A stretch of 64,000 nucleotides of DNA, taken from contig JAKADC010000003.1 of assembly GCA_021820845.1 (NCBI GenBank), forward strand, positions 62,001 to 126,000. Reading direction: 5' to 3'. Numbering within the stretch: the first letter of the stretch is position 1; each line of letters opens with the position of its first letter. The notes below the pieces were generated by a model that was given only the letters and a program-made list of their open reading frames with translations, was not told the origin of the DNA and did not search any database. Origin of the DNA: Pseudomonadota bacterium. Its GTDB lineage: Bacteria; Pseudomonadota; Gammaproteobacteria; Burkholderiales; Thiobacillaceae. The translations under genes and the position numbers were made by a program. This document shows positions 44,406 to 53,658 of the stretch, piece by piece.

Positions 44406-45070
44406 GCCTCGCGCCTCCGCCCGAGCCAGTTGAGGCTCAGCAGCACCAGGAAGGAGAACGCCACCATGCTGCCGGCGAGCACATGGGCAGGACCGTATTC
44501 CAGGGCCTCGACCCGGTTGTAGATCGCGACCGACACGACCAGCGTCTCGCCGGGAATGTTGCCGCCCAGCATCAGCACCACCCCGAATTCGCCGACGGTG
44601 TGCGCGAAGGCGAGCACGATCGCGGTCAGGAAGCCCGGCCGCGCGAGCGGCACGGCGACGCTGAAGAAACGATCGAGGAAGCCGGCGCGCAGCGTGGCGG
44701 CCGCTTCCAGCGGGCGCGTGCCGACGGCCTCGAAGGCGTTCTGGATCGGCTGCACCGCGAACGGCAGCGAGAACAGCACGGAGCCGACGACGATCCCCCA
44801 GAACGTGAACGGCAGCCGGCCGACGCCGAGCGATTCGGTCAGATGCCCGATCGGTCCGTGCGGTCCCATCCCGATCAGTAGATAGAAGCCCAGCACCGTG
44901 GGCGGGAGTACCAGCGGCAGGTTGACCAGCGCGCCCACCGGTGCTTTCCAGGCCGAGCGCGTATGCGCCAGCCACCACGCGAGCGGCGTGGCGATGACGA
45001 GCAGGATCGCGGTGGTGACCGCGGCCAGCCTGAGCGTAAGCCAGATGGCCAGGACATCTTCGGGACTCAT
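44402..45070 (-). CDS. modB: Molybdate ABC transporter permease ModB
   Basis: ModB forms the inner-membrane channel for molybdate. The 222-residue product has about five to six helices and the ABC-permease EAA loop, [49 protein letters not shown]. The [15 protein letters not shown] segment is typical of ModB. It is followed by modC with a 4-base overlap. Confidence 0.95.
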   Translation of the reverse strand: MSPEDVLAIWLTLRLAAVTTAILLVIATPLAWWLAHTRSAWKAPVGALVNLPLVLPPTVLGFYLLIGMGPHGPIGHLTESLGVGRLPFTFWGIVVGSVLFSLPFAVQPIQNAFEAVGTRPLEAAATLRAGFLDRFFSVAVPLARPGFLTAIVLAFAHTVGEFGVVLMLGGNIPGETLVVSVAIYNRVEALEYGPAHVLAGSMVAFSFLVLLSLNWLGRRREA

Positions 45071-45083
45071 GCGCTTCCTCGCA

Positions 45084-45848
45084 TCAGGGCAGACCGTAGC
45101 CGAAGCGCCTGATCACCCTGACGGCCTTGGCGCTCTTCAGATATTTCATGAAGGCGACGGCGGCGGCCTGGTCCTGCGGCCGCGCCAGCAGGACGGCGTC
45201 CTGGCGGATCGGCGCGTAGAGGGTCTGCGGCACGACCCAGACGGAGCCGCCTACCGGCTTGCCGTCCCGAAACGTCTGCGACATCGCGACGAAGGCGAGG
45301 TCGGCAGCACCGCTGTCGGCGAACTGCAGCGTCTGGCTGATGTTTTCGCCCATGACGATGCGGCCTTGCACGCGGTTCCACAGACCCAGCTTTTGCAGGG
45401 TTTCCTGCGCCGCGGCCCCGTACGGCGCGAGCCTGGGGTTGGCGATGGCGAGCTTGCCGAATGACCCGTTCAGCACCTCGCCCCTGGCGTCGACCGTGCC
45501 GGGCGCCCTGCTCCACAGCACCAGCTTGCCGACCGCGTAGGTGAAGCGGCTCGGTCCCTGGGCCAGCCCTTCCGCAGCCATCCTCGCCGGCGTGGCGTCG
45601 TCGGCCGCCAGCAGCACGTCGTAGGGCGCGCCATTCCTGATCTGCGCGTAGAACTTGCCGGTCGCGCCATAGCTCGCCTGCACCGTGTGGCCGGTGTCGG
45701 CCTGGAACAGCGCAGCGATCTCCTTCAGCGGCGCGGTGAAGTTGGCAGCGACGGCGACGCGCACCTCGCCGGCGTCGGCGCGCAGGGCGCACAGGCCGAG
45801 GGCGGCGGCGAGAACGATACGGGGAAGCATCATGCGGCTCGCTTTCAC
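45084..45848 (-). CDS. modA: Molybdate-binding periplasmic protein ModA
   Basis: ModA captures molybdate or tungstate in the periplasm. The precursor has a signal peptide ([22 protein letters not shown]) and the ModA fold: [63 protein letters not shown], plus a later [27 protein letters not shown]. The start is either a GTG at 45848, whose GTGA overlaps the modE stop, or ATGs at 45833 and 45830. The GTG is annotated because of the coupling; the mature protein is the same. Confidence 0.92.
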   Translation of the reverse strand: MKASRMMLPRIVLAAALGLCALRADAGEVRVAVAANFTAPLKEIAALFQADTGHTVQASYGATGKFYAQIRNGAPYDVLLAADDATPARMAAEGLAQGPSRFTYAVGKLVLWSRAPGTVDARGEVLNGSFGKLAIANPRLAPYGAAAQETLQKLGLWNRVQGRIVMGENISQTLQFADSGAADLAFVAMSQTFRDGKPVGGSVWVVPQTLYAPIRQDAVLLARPQDQAAAVAFMKYLKSAKAVRVIRRFGYGLP

Positions 45849-46639
45849 GGGGCGACGGCGAGGATGATGTGCGAGGCCTTGATCAGGGCGCAGGCGCGCG
45901 CGCCGACCGCGAGGCCGAGGGTGCGAACGCTGTCGTTCGTGACGATCGACGTCACGAGCTTGCCGCCCGGCAGTTCGAGCACCACCTCGGCGTTCACCGC
46001 GCCTTCCTGACAGCGCACGACGGTTCCGCACAAACGGTTGCGTGCGCTGGTCCTGAGATTGTCCTCGGTGGTGAGGATCACCCACGGCGCCTTGACGAGC
46101 GCATAGGCCTCGACCCCGGGGACAAGGTCGAGGTGATCGACGCTGTCGTTGGTGATGATGGCGACGAGCGCGTCGCCGCCGCCGATGTCGAGGATCACCT
46201 CGGCGTTGACGGCGCCCTTCTTCACCGACGTCACGCTGCCAAGGAACTGGTTGCGCGCGCTGGTCTGCATGTCGAACCTCCTGATCACGCGGTAATACTG
46301 CTCAAAATCGCCCGTCACCTCGCCGAGCCGGGCGAGCACGCGCTGGCGCTCCTGTTCCAGCGCCTTGTACGCGGCGACGACGCGCCGGCCATAGTCGGTG
46401 AGGCGCGTGCCTCCTCCGCGCGACCCGCCCGCCTGGCGCGCCACAAGGGGGCGTTCGGAAAGGTTGTTCATCGCCTCCACCGCTTGCCATGCCGCCTTGT
46501 AGCTCATGCCCATCGCCTGGGCCGCGGCCGAGATCGAGCCGCTGGCGTCGATGCGCGCCAGCAGGTCGAGATGGTCCCACCGGCGCCCCCGCGGGACGGC
46601 GAACGGCAGGGGCTTCGAGGGTTCGAGGGCAGGCTTCAT
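45845..46639 (-). CDS. modE: Molybdate-responsive regulator ModE
   Basis: ModE represses the molybdate transporter when molybdate is bound and can activate molybdoenzyme genes. The 264-residue product has an N-terminal LysR-like winged helix (DHLDLLARIDASGSISAAAQAMGMSYKAAWQAVEAMNN) and two Mop/TOBE domains with the repeated TSARNxxxGxVxxxxxGAVNAEVxLxxxGG pattern. It is the first gene of the operon, so it probably autoregulates through the palindrome upstream. The modA start overlaps its stop. Confidence 0.95.
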   Translation of the reverse strand: MKPALEPSKPLPFAVPRGRRWDHLDLLARIDASGSISAAAQAMGMSYKAAWQAVEAMNNLSERPLVARQAGGSRGGGTRLTDYGRRVVAAYKALEQERQRVLARLGEVTGDFEQYYRVIRRFDMQTSARNQFLGSVTSVKKGAVNAEVILDIGGGDALVAIITNDSVDHLDLVPGVEAYALVKAPWVILTTEDNLRTSARNRLCGTVVRCQEGAVNAEVVLELPGGKLVTSIVTNDSVRTLGLAVGARACALIKASHIILAVAP

Positions 46640-46676
46640 AGGGGCGTCCCCGCTTTCCGTAATTCGTAATTCAATG

Positions 46677-46701
46677 CGTTATGACTTTATACGACATAAC
46701 G
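46677..46701. promoter_or_regulatory. ModE-box-like palindrome upstream of modE
   Basis: CGTTATG (46677-46683) and CATAACG (46695-46701) form a perfect 7-base inverted repeat with an AT-rich 11-base spacer. This resembles the CGnTAT/ATAnCG half-sites bound by ModE. It lies 38 to 62 bases before the modE start, where a repressor of modEABC would bind. Confidence 0.65.
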
Positions 46702-46784
46702 GGTGATGGAAAGATCGCGTCACCTCGATGCCACTCCAAGCGGGGCCGCAGACCGGTTTGGTTGCGCCGCTGGCGACGCCAAAG

Positions 46785-46806
46785 AATTTCCCGAAACCGG
46801 GAAATT
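46785..46806. promoter_or_regulatory. Perfect 9-base palindrome upstream of the efflux operon
   Basis: AATTTCCCG (46785-46793) pairs perfectly with CGGGAAATT (46798-46806) across a four-base loop. A short T-run follows on the plus strand. It could be an operator for a repressor of the emr-type operon or a small terminator. No regulator gene of the MarR or TetR type is adjacent. Confidence 0.4.
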
Positions 46807-47147
46807 TTCAGAAGAAGAACGTCTATGCTTTTGATTGCCCGCGAACTGTATGCCGCCGTCGACGGCGCTGAACGCCCCGCCGGCGGCGGGCGATGCGACG
46901 ACGCCGCGTCCTGCGGATTTCGGCCGGTCGACATATGGTTATCATGGCGGGGTCGCCTCCTCTCACCCTCGTTGCCGCCGGGAACCGATGCGAGCAAGCT
47001 GCGCCGGTCGAATTGTCATTAATTTCAATCGATAGGAACTTGATTCTGAAATCCTTATTCGCGCCGCGCCGCCCGATCGAGCACTCGGGGGACGAAGGTT
47101 CGTGGGCGCCGTTACGCAAAAGCGGCCGGCCGATCCGGGGCGCCGCG

Positions 47148-48575
47148 ATGAAGCGCTGGCTCCCTGCCCTTTACCTGGCAATGGCCGGCTGCGCCCAGTT
47201 GCCGCAGGACCTGCCGGCGCGTCCGGCGATGAAGACACCTCAAGTGGCTGCCGCGATCGCCTCGTCGACGCATCAGGCGACGCGCGACGTCGACGCGCAT
47301 CCCGTGGCCGGGCCCTGGTGGCGCGCATTCGGCGTGGCCGAACTCGATCGCCTGATCGAGACGGCGCTGAAGGATGCCCCCGACCTCGACGCCGCCCGGG
47401 CGCGCGTGCGCGTGGCCGGCGAGGCCGAGCGTCTGGCGCGCCTGAACGGACAGGTGCAGTACGCAACCGACGCCTCCATCGTCCGCGAGCGCCTGAGCAA
47501 GAACGGGCTGTTCCCCCCGCCGATCGGCGGCAGCACCTTCACGCAGACCGAGATCACCCAGGAGCTTTCCTATGCCCTCGACTGGTGGGGCCGAAACCGG
47601 TCGCTCGTGCGGGCCGCGGGCAACGAGCGGCAGGCTGCGAACGACGAGCTCGCGGCGGTGCGTCTTGCCGTGGCCGCGGCCGTCGCCGATGCCTATTTCG
47701 CTGGCGCGGATGTCGAGGCGCGGCTGGAAATCGCCCGCGCCCTGAGGGAAGACCACCGCAAGGAATACGATCTGCTCAAGGCGCGCCACGACCTCGGCCT
47801 CGATTCGGTTCAGCCGGTGATCGACGCCCGCAAGCGGCTGGACGAGGACGAAGACCGGATCGGGGGACTGGAATATCTCGCGCGCTCGCTGCGCTATCGG
47901 CTGAGCGCGCTGACCGGCGCCGACCCGGACCACGCCGCGGATCTGCCCGCCCCCCGGCTTGCCGCCCGCCCGCCTTCCCTGCCCGGCCGTCTTCCGCTGG
48001 ACTGGCTGGCCCGCCGTCCCGACGTCGCCGCGCTGCGCAGCCGGGTGGATGCGGCCGCCGATCGGAGCGCCGCCGCGAAAGCGGACTTCTATCCCAATCT
48101 CGACCTGCGCATGATGGTCGGCCTCGACACGCTCGACCTCGGCAAGCTGCTCCAGGCCGGCAGCCTCACGGCGTCGATCGGGCCGGCCCTGCATCTGCCG
48201 ATATTCAACGGCGGCACGCTCAGGGCCAAACTGGGCATGCGCGAAGCGGATTACGCGGCGGCGGTCGCGGCCTATAACCGCACGGTTCTCGACGCCGCGC
48301 GCCAGGCCGCCGACGCCTATGCCCTGATCGCAAGCCTGGACCTGCGCGGCGAGGCGCAGCGGCAGGCGCTGCAGAAAACCGAGCAGACCCGTGACCTGGC
48401 GGAACAGCGCCGGACGCTCGGACTGGCCAGCCCGCTGGACGCGCTCGAAGCAGACAGCGCCGTCCTCGGCGAACGCATGAACGACATCGAGATCCAGGCC
48501 GCCCGCCTGCGCGCCCGAGTGGCGCTGTTCAAGGCACTCGGCGGCGACGCCCCTCTCAAGGACCCCGCACCATGA
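47148..48575 (+). CDS. Outer-membrane efflux lipoprotein (NodT/OprM family)
   Basis: This is the TolC-like exit duct of the tripartite pump encoded with the two following genes. The 475-residue product has a lipobox ending at Cys15 (LAMAGCAQ) and the two OEP repeats, with typical motifs WWRAFGVAELDRLIETALKDAPDLDAARARV, LSYALDWWGRNRS and PDVAALRSRVDAAADRSAAAKADFYPNLDLR. The frame is open further upstream, but the lipoprotein signal fixes the start. Its stop overlaps the emrA start (ATGA). Confidence 0.92.
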   Translation: MKRWLPALYLAMAGCAQLPQDLPARPAMKTPQVAAAIASSTHQATRDVDAHPVAGPWWRAFGVAELDRLIETALKDAPDLDAARARVRVAGEAERLARLNGQVQYATDASIVRERLSKNGLFPPPIGGSTFTQTEITQELSYALDWWGRNRSLVRAAGNERQAANDELAAVRLAVAAAVADAYFAGADVEARLEIARALREDHRKEYDLLKARHDLGLDSVQPVIDARKRLDEDEDRIGGLEYLARSLRYRLSALTGADPDHAADLPAPRLAARPPSLPGRLPLDWLARRPDVAALRSRVDAAADRSAAAKADFYPNLDLRMMVGLDTLDLGKLLQAGSLTASIGPALHLPIFNGGTLRAKLGMREADYAAAVAAYNRTVLDAARQAADAYALIASLDLRGEAQRQALQKTEQTRDLAEQRRTLGLASPLDALEADSAVLGERMNDIEIQAARLRARVALFKALGGDAPLKDPAP

Positions 48576-49714
48576 CCATTCACGCCCCGGAAGCCAATCC
48601 GGCGAAGCGCAAACGCCTGCTGACCATTCTGGCCCTGGTCTTCCTTGTCGCCGGACTTGCCTGGGGCGTGCGCTGGTTCCTGCACAGCCGCGGTCACGAA
48701 AGCACGGACGACGCGTATGTCGCGGGCAACCTCGTGCGGGTGACGCCGCGTGTCGGCGGGTCGGTGATGGCGGTGCTTGCGGACGACACCGACCTCGTCA
48801 AGCAGGGCCAGGTCCTCGTGAGGCTGGACGATACCGATGCGCGGCTTGCGCTCGACAAGGCCGAAGCCGATCTGGGTGAAACCGTCCGCCGGATCAGCCA
48901 GACTTATGAGGCCCATTCCCAGCAGGTCGCCAACCTGGCCGTGAAGCAGCGCACCCTTGAACAGGCCGAGATTGACCTGACGCGGCGCACGCGGGCGGTG
49001 GCGGTCGATGCCGTCTCCCGCGAAGAAGCCGAGCACGCCCGCACCGCACGCGACAAGGCGAAGTCCGAACTCGATCTGGCGCGCGCCCAGCTGGCCGCCT
49101 CCGAGGCCGAAGTCGGCGGCACCTCGGTGGCGACGCATCCGGCCGTCCAACAGGCCGAGGCCAGGTTGCGCGAAGCCTGGCTGGCCCTGGCTCGCTGCGA
49201 GATCCGCGCACCGGAGGCGGGCCAGGTCGCGCAGCGCTCGGTCCAGATCGGCCAGCAGGTCGCCCCCGGCGCGGCGCTCATGGCCATCGTGCCGGTTACC
49301 CAGCTGTGGGTGGAAGCCAACTTCAAGGAAGACCAGTTGAAGGGCATGCGCATCGGCCAGCCGGTGCAGCTGGTCTCCGACCTCTATGGCAGCGGCATGA
49401 CGTTCCACGGCACAGTCGCAGGGTTGTCACCCGGCACGGGCAGCGTGTTTTCGCTGCTGCCACCGCAGAACGCCAGCGGCAACTGGATCAAGATCGTCCA
49501 GCGCCTGCCGGTGCGCATCGCGCTCGATCCGAAGGAACTGGCCAAACATCCCCTGCGGGTGGGCCTGTCGATGAAGGTGGAGGTGGAAACCGCCGCCGCC
49601 GGGAGGACCGAGGCACTGCCTGCGACCCGCTACGTCACGCCGGTGGAAGATGCAAAAGGTGCGGATGCACTGATCCGTTCCATCGTGCGGGCGAACCAGG
49701 TTCGCAAGGGCTGA
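48572..49714 (+). CDS. emrA: EmrA-like periplasmic adaptor (HlyD family)
   Basis: This adaptor links the EmrB-like transporter to the outer-membrane channel. The 380-residue product has one N-terminal transmembrane helix (LLTILALVFLVAGLAWGVRWFL), then ESTDDAYVAGNLVRVTPRVGGSVMAVLADDTDLVKQGQVLVRLD (lipoyl half-motif), a long coiled coil and the second half ARCEIRAPEAGQVAQRSVQIGQQVAPGAALMAIVP. The STDDAYV motif is typical of EmrA. Confidence 0.93.
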   Translation: MTIHAPEANPAKRKRLLTILALVFLVAGLAWGVRWFLHSRGHESTDDAYVAGNLVRVTPRVGGSVMAVLADDTDLVKQGQVLVRLDDTDARLALDKAEADLGETVRRISQTYEAHSQQVANLAVKQRTLEQAEIDLTRRTRAVAVDAVSREEAEHARTARDKAKSELDLARAQLAASEAEVGGTSVATHPAVQQAEARLREAWLALARCEIRAPEAGQVAQRSVQIGQQVAPGAALMAIVPVTQLWVEANFKEDQLKGMRIGQPVQLVSDLYGSGMTFHGTVAGLSPGTGSVFSLLPPQNASGNWIKIVQRLPVRIALDPKELAKHPLRVGLSMKVEVETAAAGRTEALPATRYVTPVEDAKGADALIRSIVRANQVRKG

Positions 49715-49724
49715 GCCCGACGCC

Positions 49725-51248
49725 ATGGCCCATCAGCCGCTGCACGGTCCCACGCTGATCCTGCTGACGCTCGGCCTGAGCCTCGGCACCTTCATGCAGG
49801 TGCTGGATACCTCCATCGCCAACGTCTCGCTGCCCGCGATTTCGGGCGACCTGGCGGTGAGCCCGAACCAGGGCACCTGGGTCATCACCTCCTTCGCCGT
49901 CAGCAACGCCATCGCGCTGCCGCTCACCGGCTGGCTGTCGCGCCGCTTCGGCGATGTCCGCCTGTTCGTGCTGTCCACCCTGCTCTTCACGCTCGCCTCC
50001 TGGCTCTGCGGCCTGGCACCCAGCCTGCCCTCGCTGATCGCCGCGCGCGTCCTGCAAGGCGCCGTGGCGGGGCCGATGATTCCGCTATCGCAGAGCCTGC
50101 TGCTGAACAACTATCCGCCGGAGAAAAAGGGACTCGCCCTGGCGCTGTGGTCGATGACCGTCATCGTCGCGCCCATCCTGGGGCCGATCCTGGGCGGCTG
50201 GATCACCGACAACATCAACTGGCCGTGGATCTTCTACATCAACCTGCCGGTCGGCCTGCTGTCGGCTTTCCTGACCTGGACGATCCTCGGCAAACGCTCC
50301 AGCGCGACCCAGGTCGTTCCGATCGACAAGGTGGGCCTGGTCCTGCTGGTGCTCGGCGTCGGGGCGCTGCAGATCCTGCTGGACAAGGGCAACGACCTGG
50401 ACTGGTTCGAATCCGGCACCATCGTCACCCTCGCGATCGTTTCGGCAGCGGCCTTGAGCGTGCTGGTGATATGGGAATTGACCGACCGCCATCCGGTAGT
50501 GGATTTCCACCTGTTCGCCCAGCGCAATTTCCTGATAGGCACGGTCATCCTCAGCTTCGGCTACCTGGTGTTCTTCGGCAACGTCGTGATCCTGCCGCTC
50601 TGGCTGCAGACCAACATGGGCTACACCGCGACCTGGGCGGGGATGGCTGCCGCGCCCATCGGCATCCTGCCGGTGTTCCTGTCCGCCGTCGTCGGCAAGA
50701 ACATGCACAAGGTCGACCTGCGCATCTGGGCCACCTTCAGCTTCGCGGTATTCGCCGCGGTGTCGTTCTGGAACAGCCAGTTCAATTCCGACGTCACGTT
50801 CCAGCACATCGTGATTCCCCGCCTGCTGATGGGCTTCGGCGTCGCAACCTTCTTCGTGCCGCTCACGGCGCTGACCCTCTCGGACATTCCGCCCCAACTG
50901 ATGCCCAGCGCCACCGGCCTGTCGAATTTCTCGCGCATCCTGGCCGGCAGTTTCGGAACCTCGCTCAGCATCACCCTGTGGGACCGGCGCACCACGTTCC
51001 ACCACAGCATCCTGAGCGCGCACGTCTCGGCGTTCGATCCGAACGCTGCCGAAAGTCTCGGCAACCTCGGGACTGCCGCGACGAATCCCGCCATGCTCGA
51101 CCGGATCGTCAACCAGCAGGCCGTGCTGCTGGCGACCAATGACCTCTTCTGGCTGTCCGGCTGCTTTTTCGTCGCCCTGATGTTCCTGGTCTGGCTGGCC
51201 AGGCCGCCCGCCCACGGCGCCACGCCCGCAGCCAGCGGCGCGCATTGA
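49725..51248 (+). CDS. emrB: EmrB/QacA-type MFS drug exporter (DHA2, 14 TM)
   Basis: This is a proton-driven efflux transporter. The 507-residue product has the DHA2 motif C-type start LGTFMQVLDTSIANVSLPAISGDLAVSPNQGTWVITSF, motif A-like LSRRFGDVRLF, and about 14 hydrophobic helices. The EmrB-type motif WPWIFYINLPVGLLSAFLTW is present. Substrates cannot be inferred, although hydrophobic toxicants and uncouplers are usual. A GC-rich hairpin follows (51259-51281). Confidence 0.93.
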   Translation: MAHQPLHGPTLILLTLGLSLGTFMQVLDTSIANVSLPAISGDLAVSPNQGTWVITSFAVSNAIALPLTGWLSRRFGDVRLFVLSTLLFTLASWLCGLAPSLPSLIAARVLQGAVAGPMIPLSQSLLLNNYPPEKKGLALALWSMTVIVAPILGPILGGWITDNINWPWIFYINLPVGLLSAFLTWTILGKRSSATQVVPIDKVGLVLLVLGVGALQILLDKGNDLDWFESGTIVTLAIVSAAALSVLVIWELTDRHPVVDFHLFAQRNFLIGTVILSFGYLVFFGNVVILPLWLQTNMGYTATWAGMAAAPIGILPVFLSAVVGKNMHKVDLRIWATFSFAVFAAVSFWNSQFNSDVTFQHIVIPRLLMGFGVATFFVPLTALTLSDIPPQLMPSATGLSNFSRILAGSFGTSLSITLWDRRTTFHHSILSAHVSAFDPNAAESLGNLGTAATNPAMLDRIVNQQAVLLATNDLFWLSGCFFVALMFLVWLARPPAHGATPAASGAH

Positions 51249-51258
51249 ACGCGATTTT

Positions 51259-51281
51259 CACGGCCAACGGAAACGGCCGTG
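51259..51281 (+). terminator. GC-rich hairpin after emrB
   Basis: CACGGCC (51259-51265) and GGCCGTG (51275-51281) form a 7-base-pair stem just after the emrB stop. There is no T-run, so termination would be weak or Rho-assisted. Confidence 0.4.
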
Positions 51282-51462
51282 CCGCGTCGGTCCAAGGGAA
51301 CCAAAATTGAATTGCCATTTCTACAATAGGCTTATTTTTCATTTATATTTGTCAATAAGCGCATCGGATGGCCTCCATACCGGCGGGCCGCCTGATGGAG
51401 TGAGCGAGCCGCGTCTACATTTGTGCGGTGTTTTCCCAGAACTTTAAATTTGGAGCAAAAAT

Positions 51463-51801
51463 ATGAACCAACCACGCTCGTACAAAACCCTTTCCATCCT
51501 GGGCGCTTCAGTGCTTTTCATTGGACTCTTGGGCGGATGCGCTACTACCGAAAATGTGACCAAGGCCCAGTCGACGGCCGACCAGGCCTTGCAGAAGGCC
51601 AACGACGCCGACGCCAACGCCGCTGCTGCCAAGAGCGCCGCCGACCAGGCCGCGCAGAAGGCCGATGAGGCCAACACCAACGCCGCTGCTGCCAAGTCGA
51701 CCGCGGATCAGGCCAATTCCACTGCGGAAGCGGCGAAATCCGAAGTCGACAAACTGTCCGAGAAGATCGACCGGATGTTCAAGAAGACGATGCAGAAGTA
51801 A
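51463..51801 (+). CDS. Lpp-like alanine-zipper outer-membrane lipoprotein
   Basis: The 112-residue precursor has a signal peptide and lipobox ending at Cys26 (LLGGCATT; Ala at +2 favours the outer membrane). The rest is a heptad-patterned alanine-rich coiled coil: QSTADQALQKANDADANAAAAKSAADQAAQKADEANTNAAAAKSTADQANSTAEAAKSEVDKLSEKIDRM. The DNA is internally repetitive (51606-51640 resembles 51672-51706). It ends in MFKKTMQK with a C-terminal Lys, as in Lpp, where that Lys is bonded to peptidoglycan. It is longer than E. coli Lpp (78 residues). Two L,D-transpeptidases follow. Confidence 0.9.
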   Translation: MNQPRSYKTLSILGASVLFIGLLGGCATTENVTKAQSTADQALQKANDADANAAAAKSAADQAAQKADEANTNAAAAKSTADQANSTAEAAKSEVDKLSEKIDRMFKKTMQK

Positions 51802-51817
51802 TTTTTGCAATGCAGAA

Positions 51818-51846
51818 GGACAGGGAATGCCACGCATCCCCTGTCC
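51818..51846 (+). terminator. Strong hairpin after the alanine-zipper lipoprotein gene
   Basis: GGACAGGGAATGC (51818-51830) pairs with GCATCCCCTGTCC (51834-51846) with one mismatch and a CAC loop. It lies between the convergent lipoprotein gene and the minus-strand L,D-transpeptidase. It probably terminates both, though no T-run is present on the plus strand. Confidence 0.6.
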
Positions 51847-51888
51847 TCCGATGTCTCGCGGTTTGCCCGCTACGCGAGACGTCGAATC

Positions 51889-52461
51889 TCAGCGAATGAC
51901 AACGCGGGTTCCGATATGGATCCAGTTTGAAAGCCGCCGCAGTTGCCGGTTGCCGAGCGCCACACAACCGTCGGTCCAGTTGACCGCCTGCTGGACGTCG
52001 GGATCGCCTCCGCCGAGGCCATGGATACCCAACTGGCCGCCAAGCGGCGTGTTCTGAGGTGGCGTGCGGTGGTGTTGCAAGGCATTCATGATCGCGTCGA
52101 ATTCTTCCCCGCTGATGCGCCCTTCAAAATAGGCGAGACGCGCAACGGGCGCCGACGGATAATCCAGCCCGTAGAACGTGCCGAAGCGGCTCTGCCGATC
52201 TACCCAGGACACATGAAACGTGCCGCGCGGCGTCGTCTGGTCGCCGCGCAGATGATATGCGGCCGCGCCGCCGCTGCCGATGGAAATGTTGGGGAAACGG
52301 GCCAGAACGTGGTTGTTCCCCGAAAAAACCGTCAGCGTCAATGCCTCGGTATCCACCAGAATCCAGGGCTGCCGGTCCCCCGCCCGCGAAATCATGGGCA
52401 GCGCCAGCATGGCCGTGACAAATAACGTATATAAATAGCGCCGCAACGCGATGACCCTCAT
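51889..52461 (-). CDS. L,D-transpeptidase (YkuD domain), short form
   Basis: L,D-transpeptidases form 3-3 crosslinks or attach Lpp-like proteins to peptidoglycan. The 190-residue precursor has a signal peptide (ALRRYLYTLFVTAMLALPMISRAG) and a YkuD domain: DTEALTLTVFSGNNHVLARFPNISIG, TTPRGTFHVSW and the catalytic segment IHGLGGGDPDVQQAVNWTDGCVALGNRQL. The Cys is intact, with Thr-Asp before GC where Ser-His or Ser-Asn is more usual. The start at 52461 is chosen for the signal peptide; it overlaps or abuts the divergent gene's start region. Confidence 0.85.
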   Translation of the reverse strand: MRVIALRRYLYTLFVTAMLALPMISRAGDRQPWILVDTEALTLTVFSGNNHVLARFPNISIGSGGAAAYHLRGDQTTPRGTFHVSWVDRQSRFGTFYGLDYPSAPVARLAYFEGRISGEEFDAIMNALQHHRTPPQNTPLGGQLGIHGLGGGDPDVQQAVNWTDGCVALGNRQLRRLSNWIHIGTRVVIR

Positions 52462-52471
52462 AAACCCGTCG

Positions 52472-53563
52472 ATGAAACGAATGTCCTTTTCCGATTCGCG
52501 TGCCGCCGCGCGCGCCGCTCGCCACTGGCGCGGGCTCATGCTGTTGCTTTTCTGCTGGGCCGTACCGGCCTGGGGAGCGACCTTCCCGCTGCCGACCGAC
52601 GGCAGCACGGTCGTCGGGCAACTCAGGGTGGTGACGGCCGACTCGCGCAATACATTGCTGGACATCGCCCGCCATTATGACCTCGGCTACGAGGAAATCA
52701 CGCTCGCCAATCCCGGCGTGTCGGTCTGGCTGCCCGGCGACGGCACTCGTATCGTCGTGCCCACCGAGTTCATCCTGCCCCCGCGGCCGTGGGTGGGGAT
52801 CGTCGTGAACATCCCGCAGCGACGACTTTACTATTTCCCCCGCCACAAGGCCAAGGAACCGGCGACCGTCGTCACCTTCCCCATCGGGATTGCGCGGCCC
52901 GGCTGGCCTACCCCTTTGGGGAGCACGCGAATCATTGCCAAATTCAAGGATCCTGCGTGGATCGTCCCCAAGAATATCCAGGAAGAGCATCGCCTCCAGG
53001 GCGAGGCCAATTTCCCCGACTATTTTCCGCCGGGCCCGAACAACCCCATGGGCATGCTCGCGCTTGAGACCGGCTTTTCGCAGATTTTCATCCACGGCAC
53101 CAACCGCCCCTGGGGCATCGGGATGGAAGTCAGCCACGGCTGCATCCACTTGTATCCGGAGAACGCGGTCGATTTCTTTTCGTGGGTACCTCCGGGGACG
53201 CCGGTGAAATTCGTCAACGAGCCGGTTTCGGTCGGCTACCGGGCGCACACGCTTTATCTGGGCGTCTCCGCGCCGCTGGGCGAGTATCCAGGCGACAACG
53301 ACAGCCTGCTGATGCGGGCAATCGACGCGCTCGTGGGTTTCAAGGTGAAGGACGCCCCGAGGATCGATCTGGACCGGGTGCGCCAGGTTGTCGAAGCGCG
53401 TCGGGTCATGCCGGTGCCGGTCAGCGTGGGCGCGCCCAGCCTCGAGCACATCCTCGCTTCCACGAAGGCGGAAAAATACGACTTCGAGCCATACGGCATC
53501 GAAGCCAACGACGCTTCGCCGCCAACCCGGGCCGAACCTGCGCCCAAGCGGGTGATCCCCTAG
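52472..53563 (+). CDS. L,D-transpeptidase with N-terminal LysM-like region (ErfK/YbiS type)
   Basis: The 363-residue precursor has a signal segment ([15 protein letters not shown]), a LysM-like stretch ([45 protein letters not shown]) and a YkuD domain. The latter has [29 protein letters not shown], and the catalytic [27 protein letters not shown]. This architecture is that of ErfK/YbiS/YcfS, the enzymes that tether Lpp in E. coli. Alternative starts at 52451, 52481 and 52538 exist. Its promoter must overlap the divergent transpeptidase gene. Confidence 0.9.
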   Translation: MKRMSFSDSRAAARAARHWRGLMLLLFCWAVPAWGATFPLPTDGSTVVGQLRVVTADSRNTLLDIARHYDLGYEEITLANPGVSVWLPGDGTRIVVPTEFILPPRPWVGIVVNIPQRRLYYFPRHKAKEPATVVTFPIGIARPGWPTPLGSTRIIAKFKDPAWIVPKNIQEEHRLQGEANFPDYFPPGPNNPMGMLALETGFSQIFIHGTNRPWGIGMEVSHGCIHLYPENAVDFFSWVPPGTPVKFVNEPVSVGYRAHTLYLGVSAPLGEYPGDNDSLLMRAIDALVGFKVKDAPRIDLDRVRQVVEARRVMPVPVSVGAPSLEHILASTKAEKYDFEPYGIEANDASPPTRAEPAPKRVIP

Positions 53564-53658
53564 AATTCACAATCCAGTCGGGCGCGAACGCCCGATTCCA
53601 GTCGTCGTCAGGGGGCCTTCGGGCCCGCGTCCATCCACTCATTCGAGGAGCCCTGCCA

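Larger units (their letters stand above)
46640..47147. other. Divergent intergenic region between modE and the efflux operon
   Basis: These 508 bases hold the ModE-like box, a strong palindrome at 46785-46806 and AT-rich patches near 47010-47065. Frames on either strand have no recognisable family. It must contain the promoters of both the mod and efflux operons. Confidence 0.5.

Noticed and set aside
46893-47147. 85-residue N-terminal extension of the outer-membrane efflux lipoprotein
   Set aside because: It would bury the lipoprotein signal peptide and has no family similarity; the start at 47148 is used.
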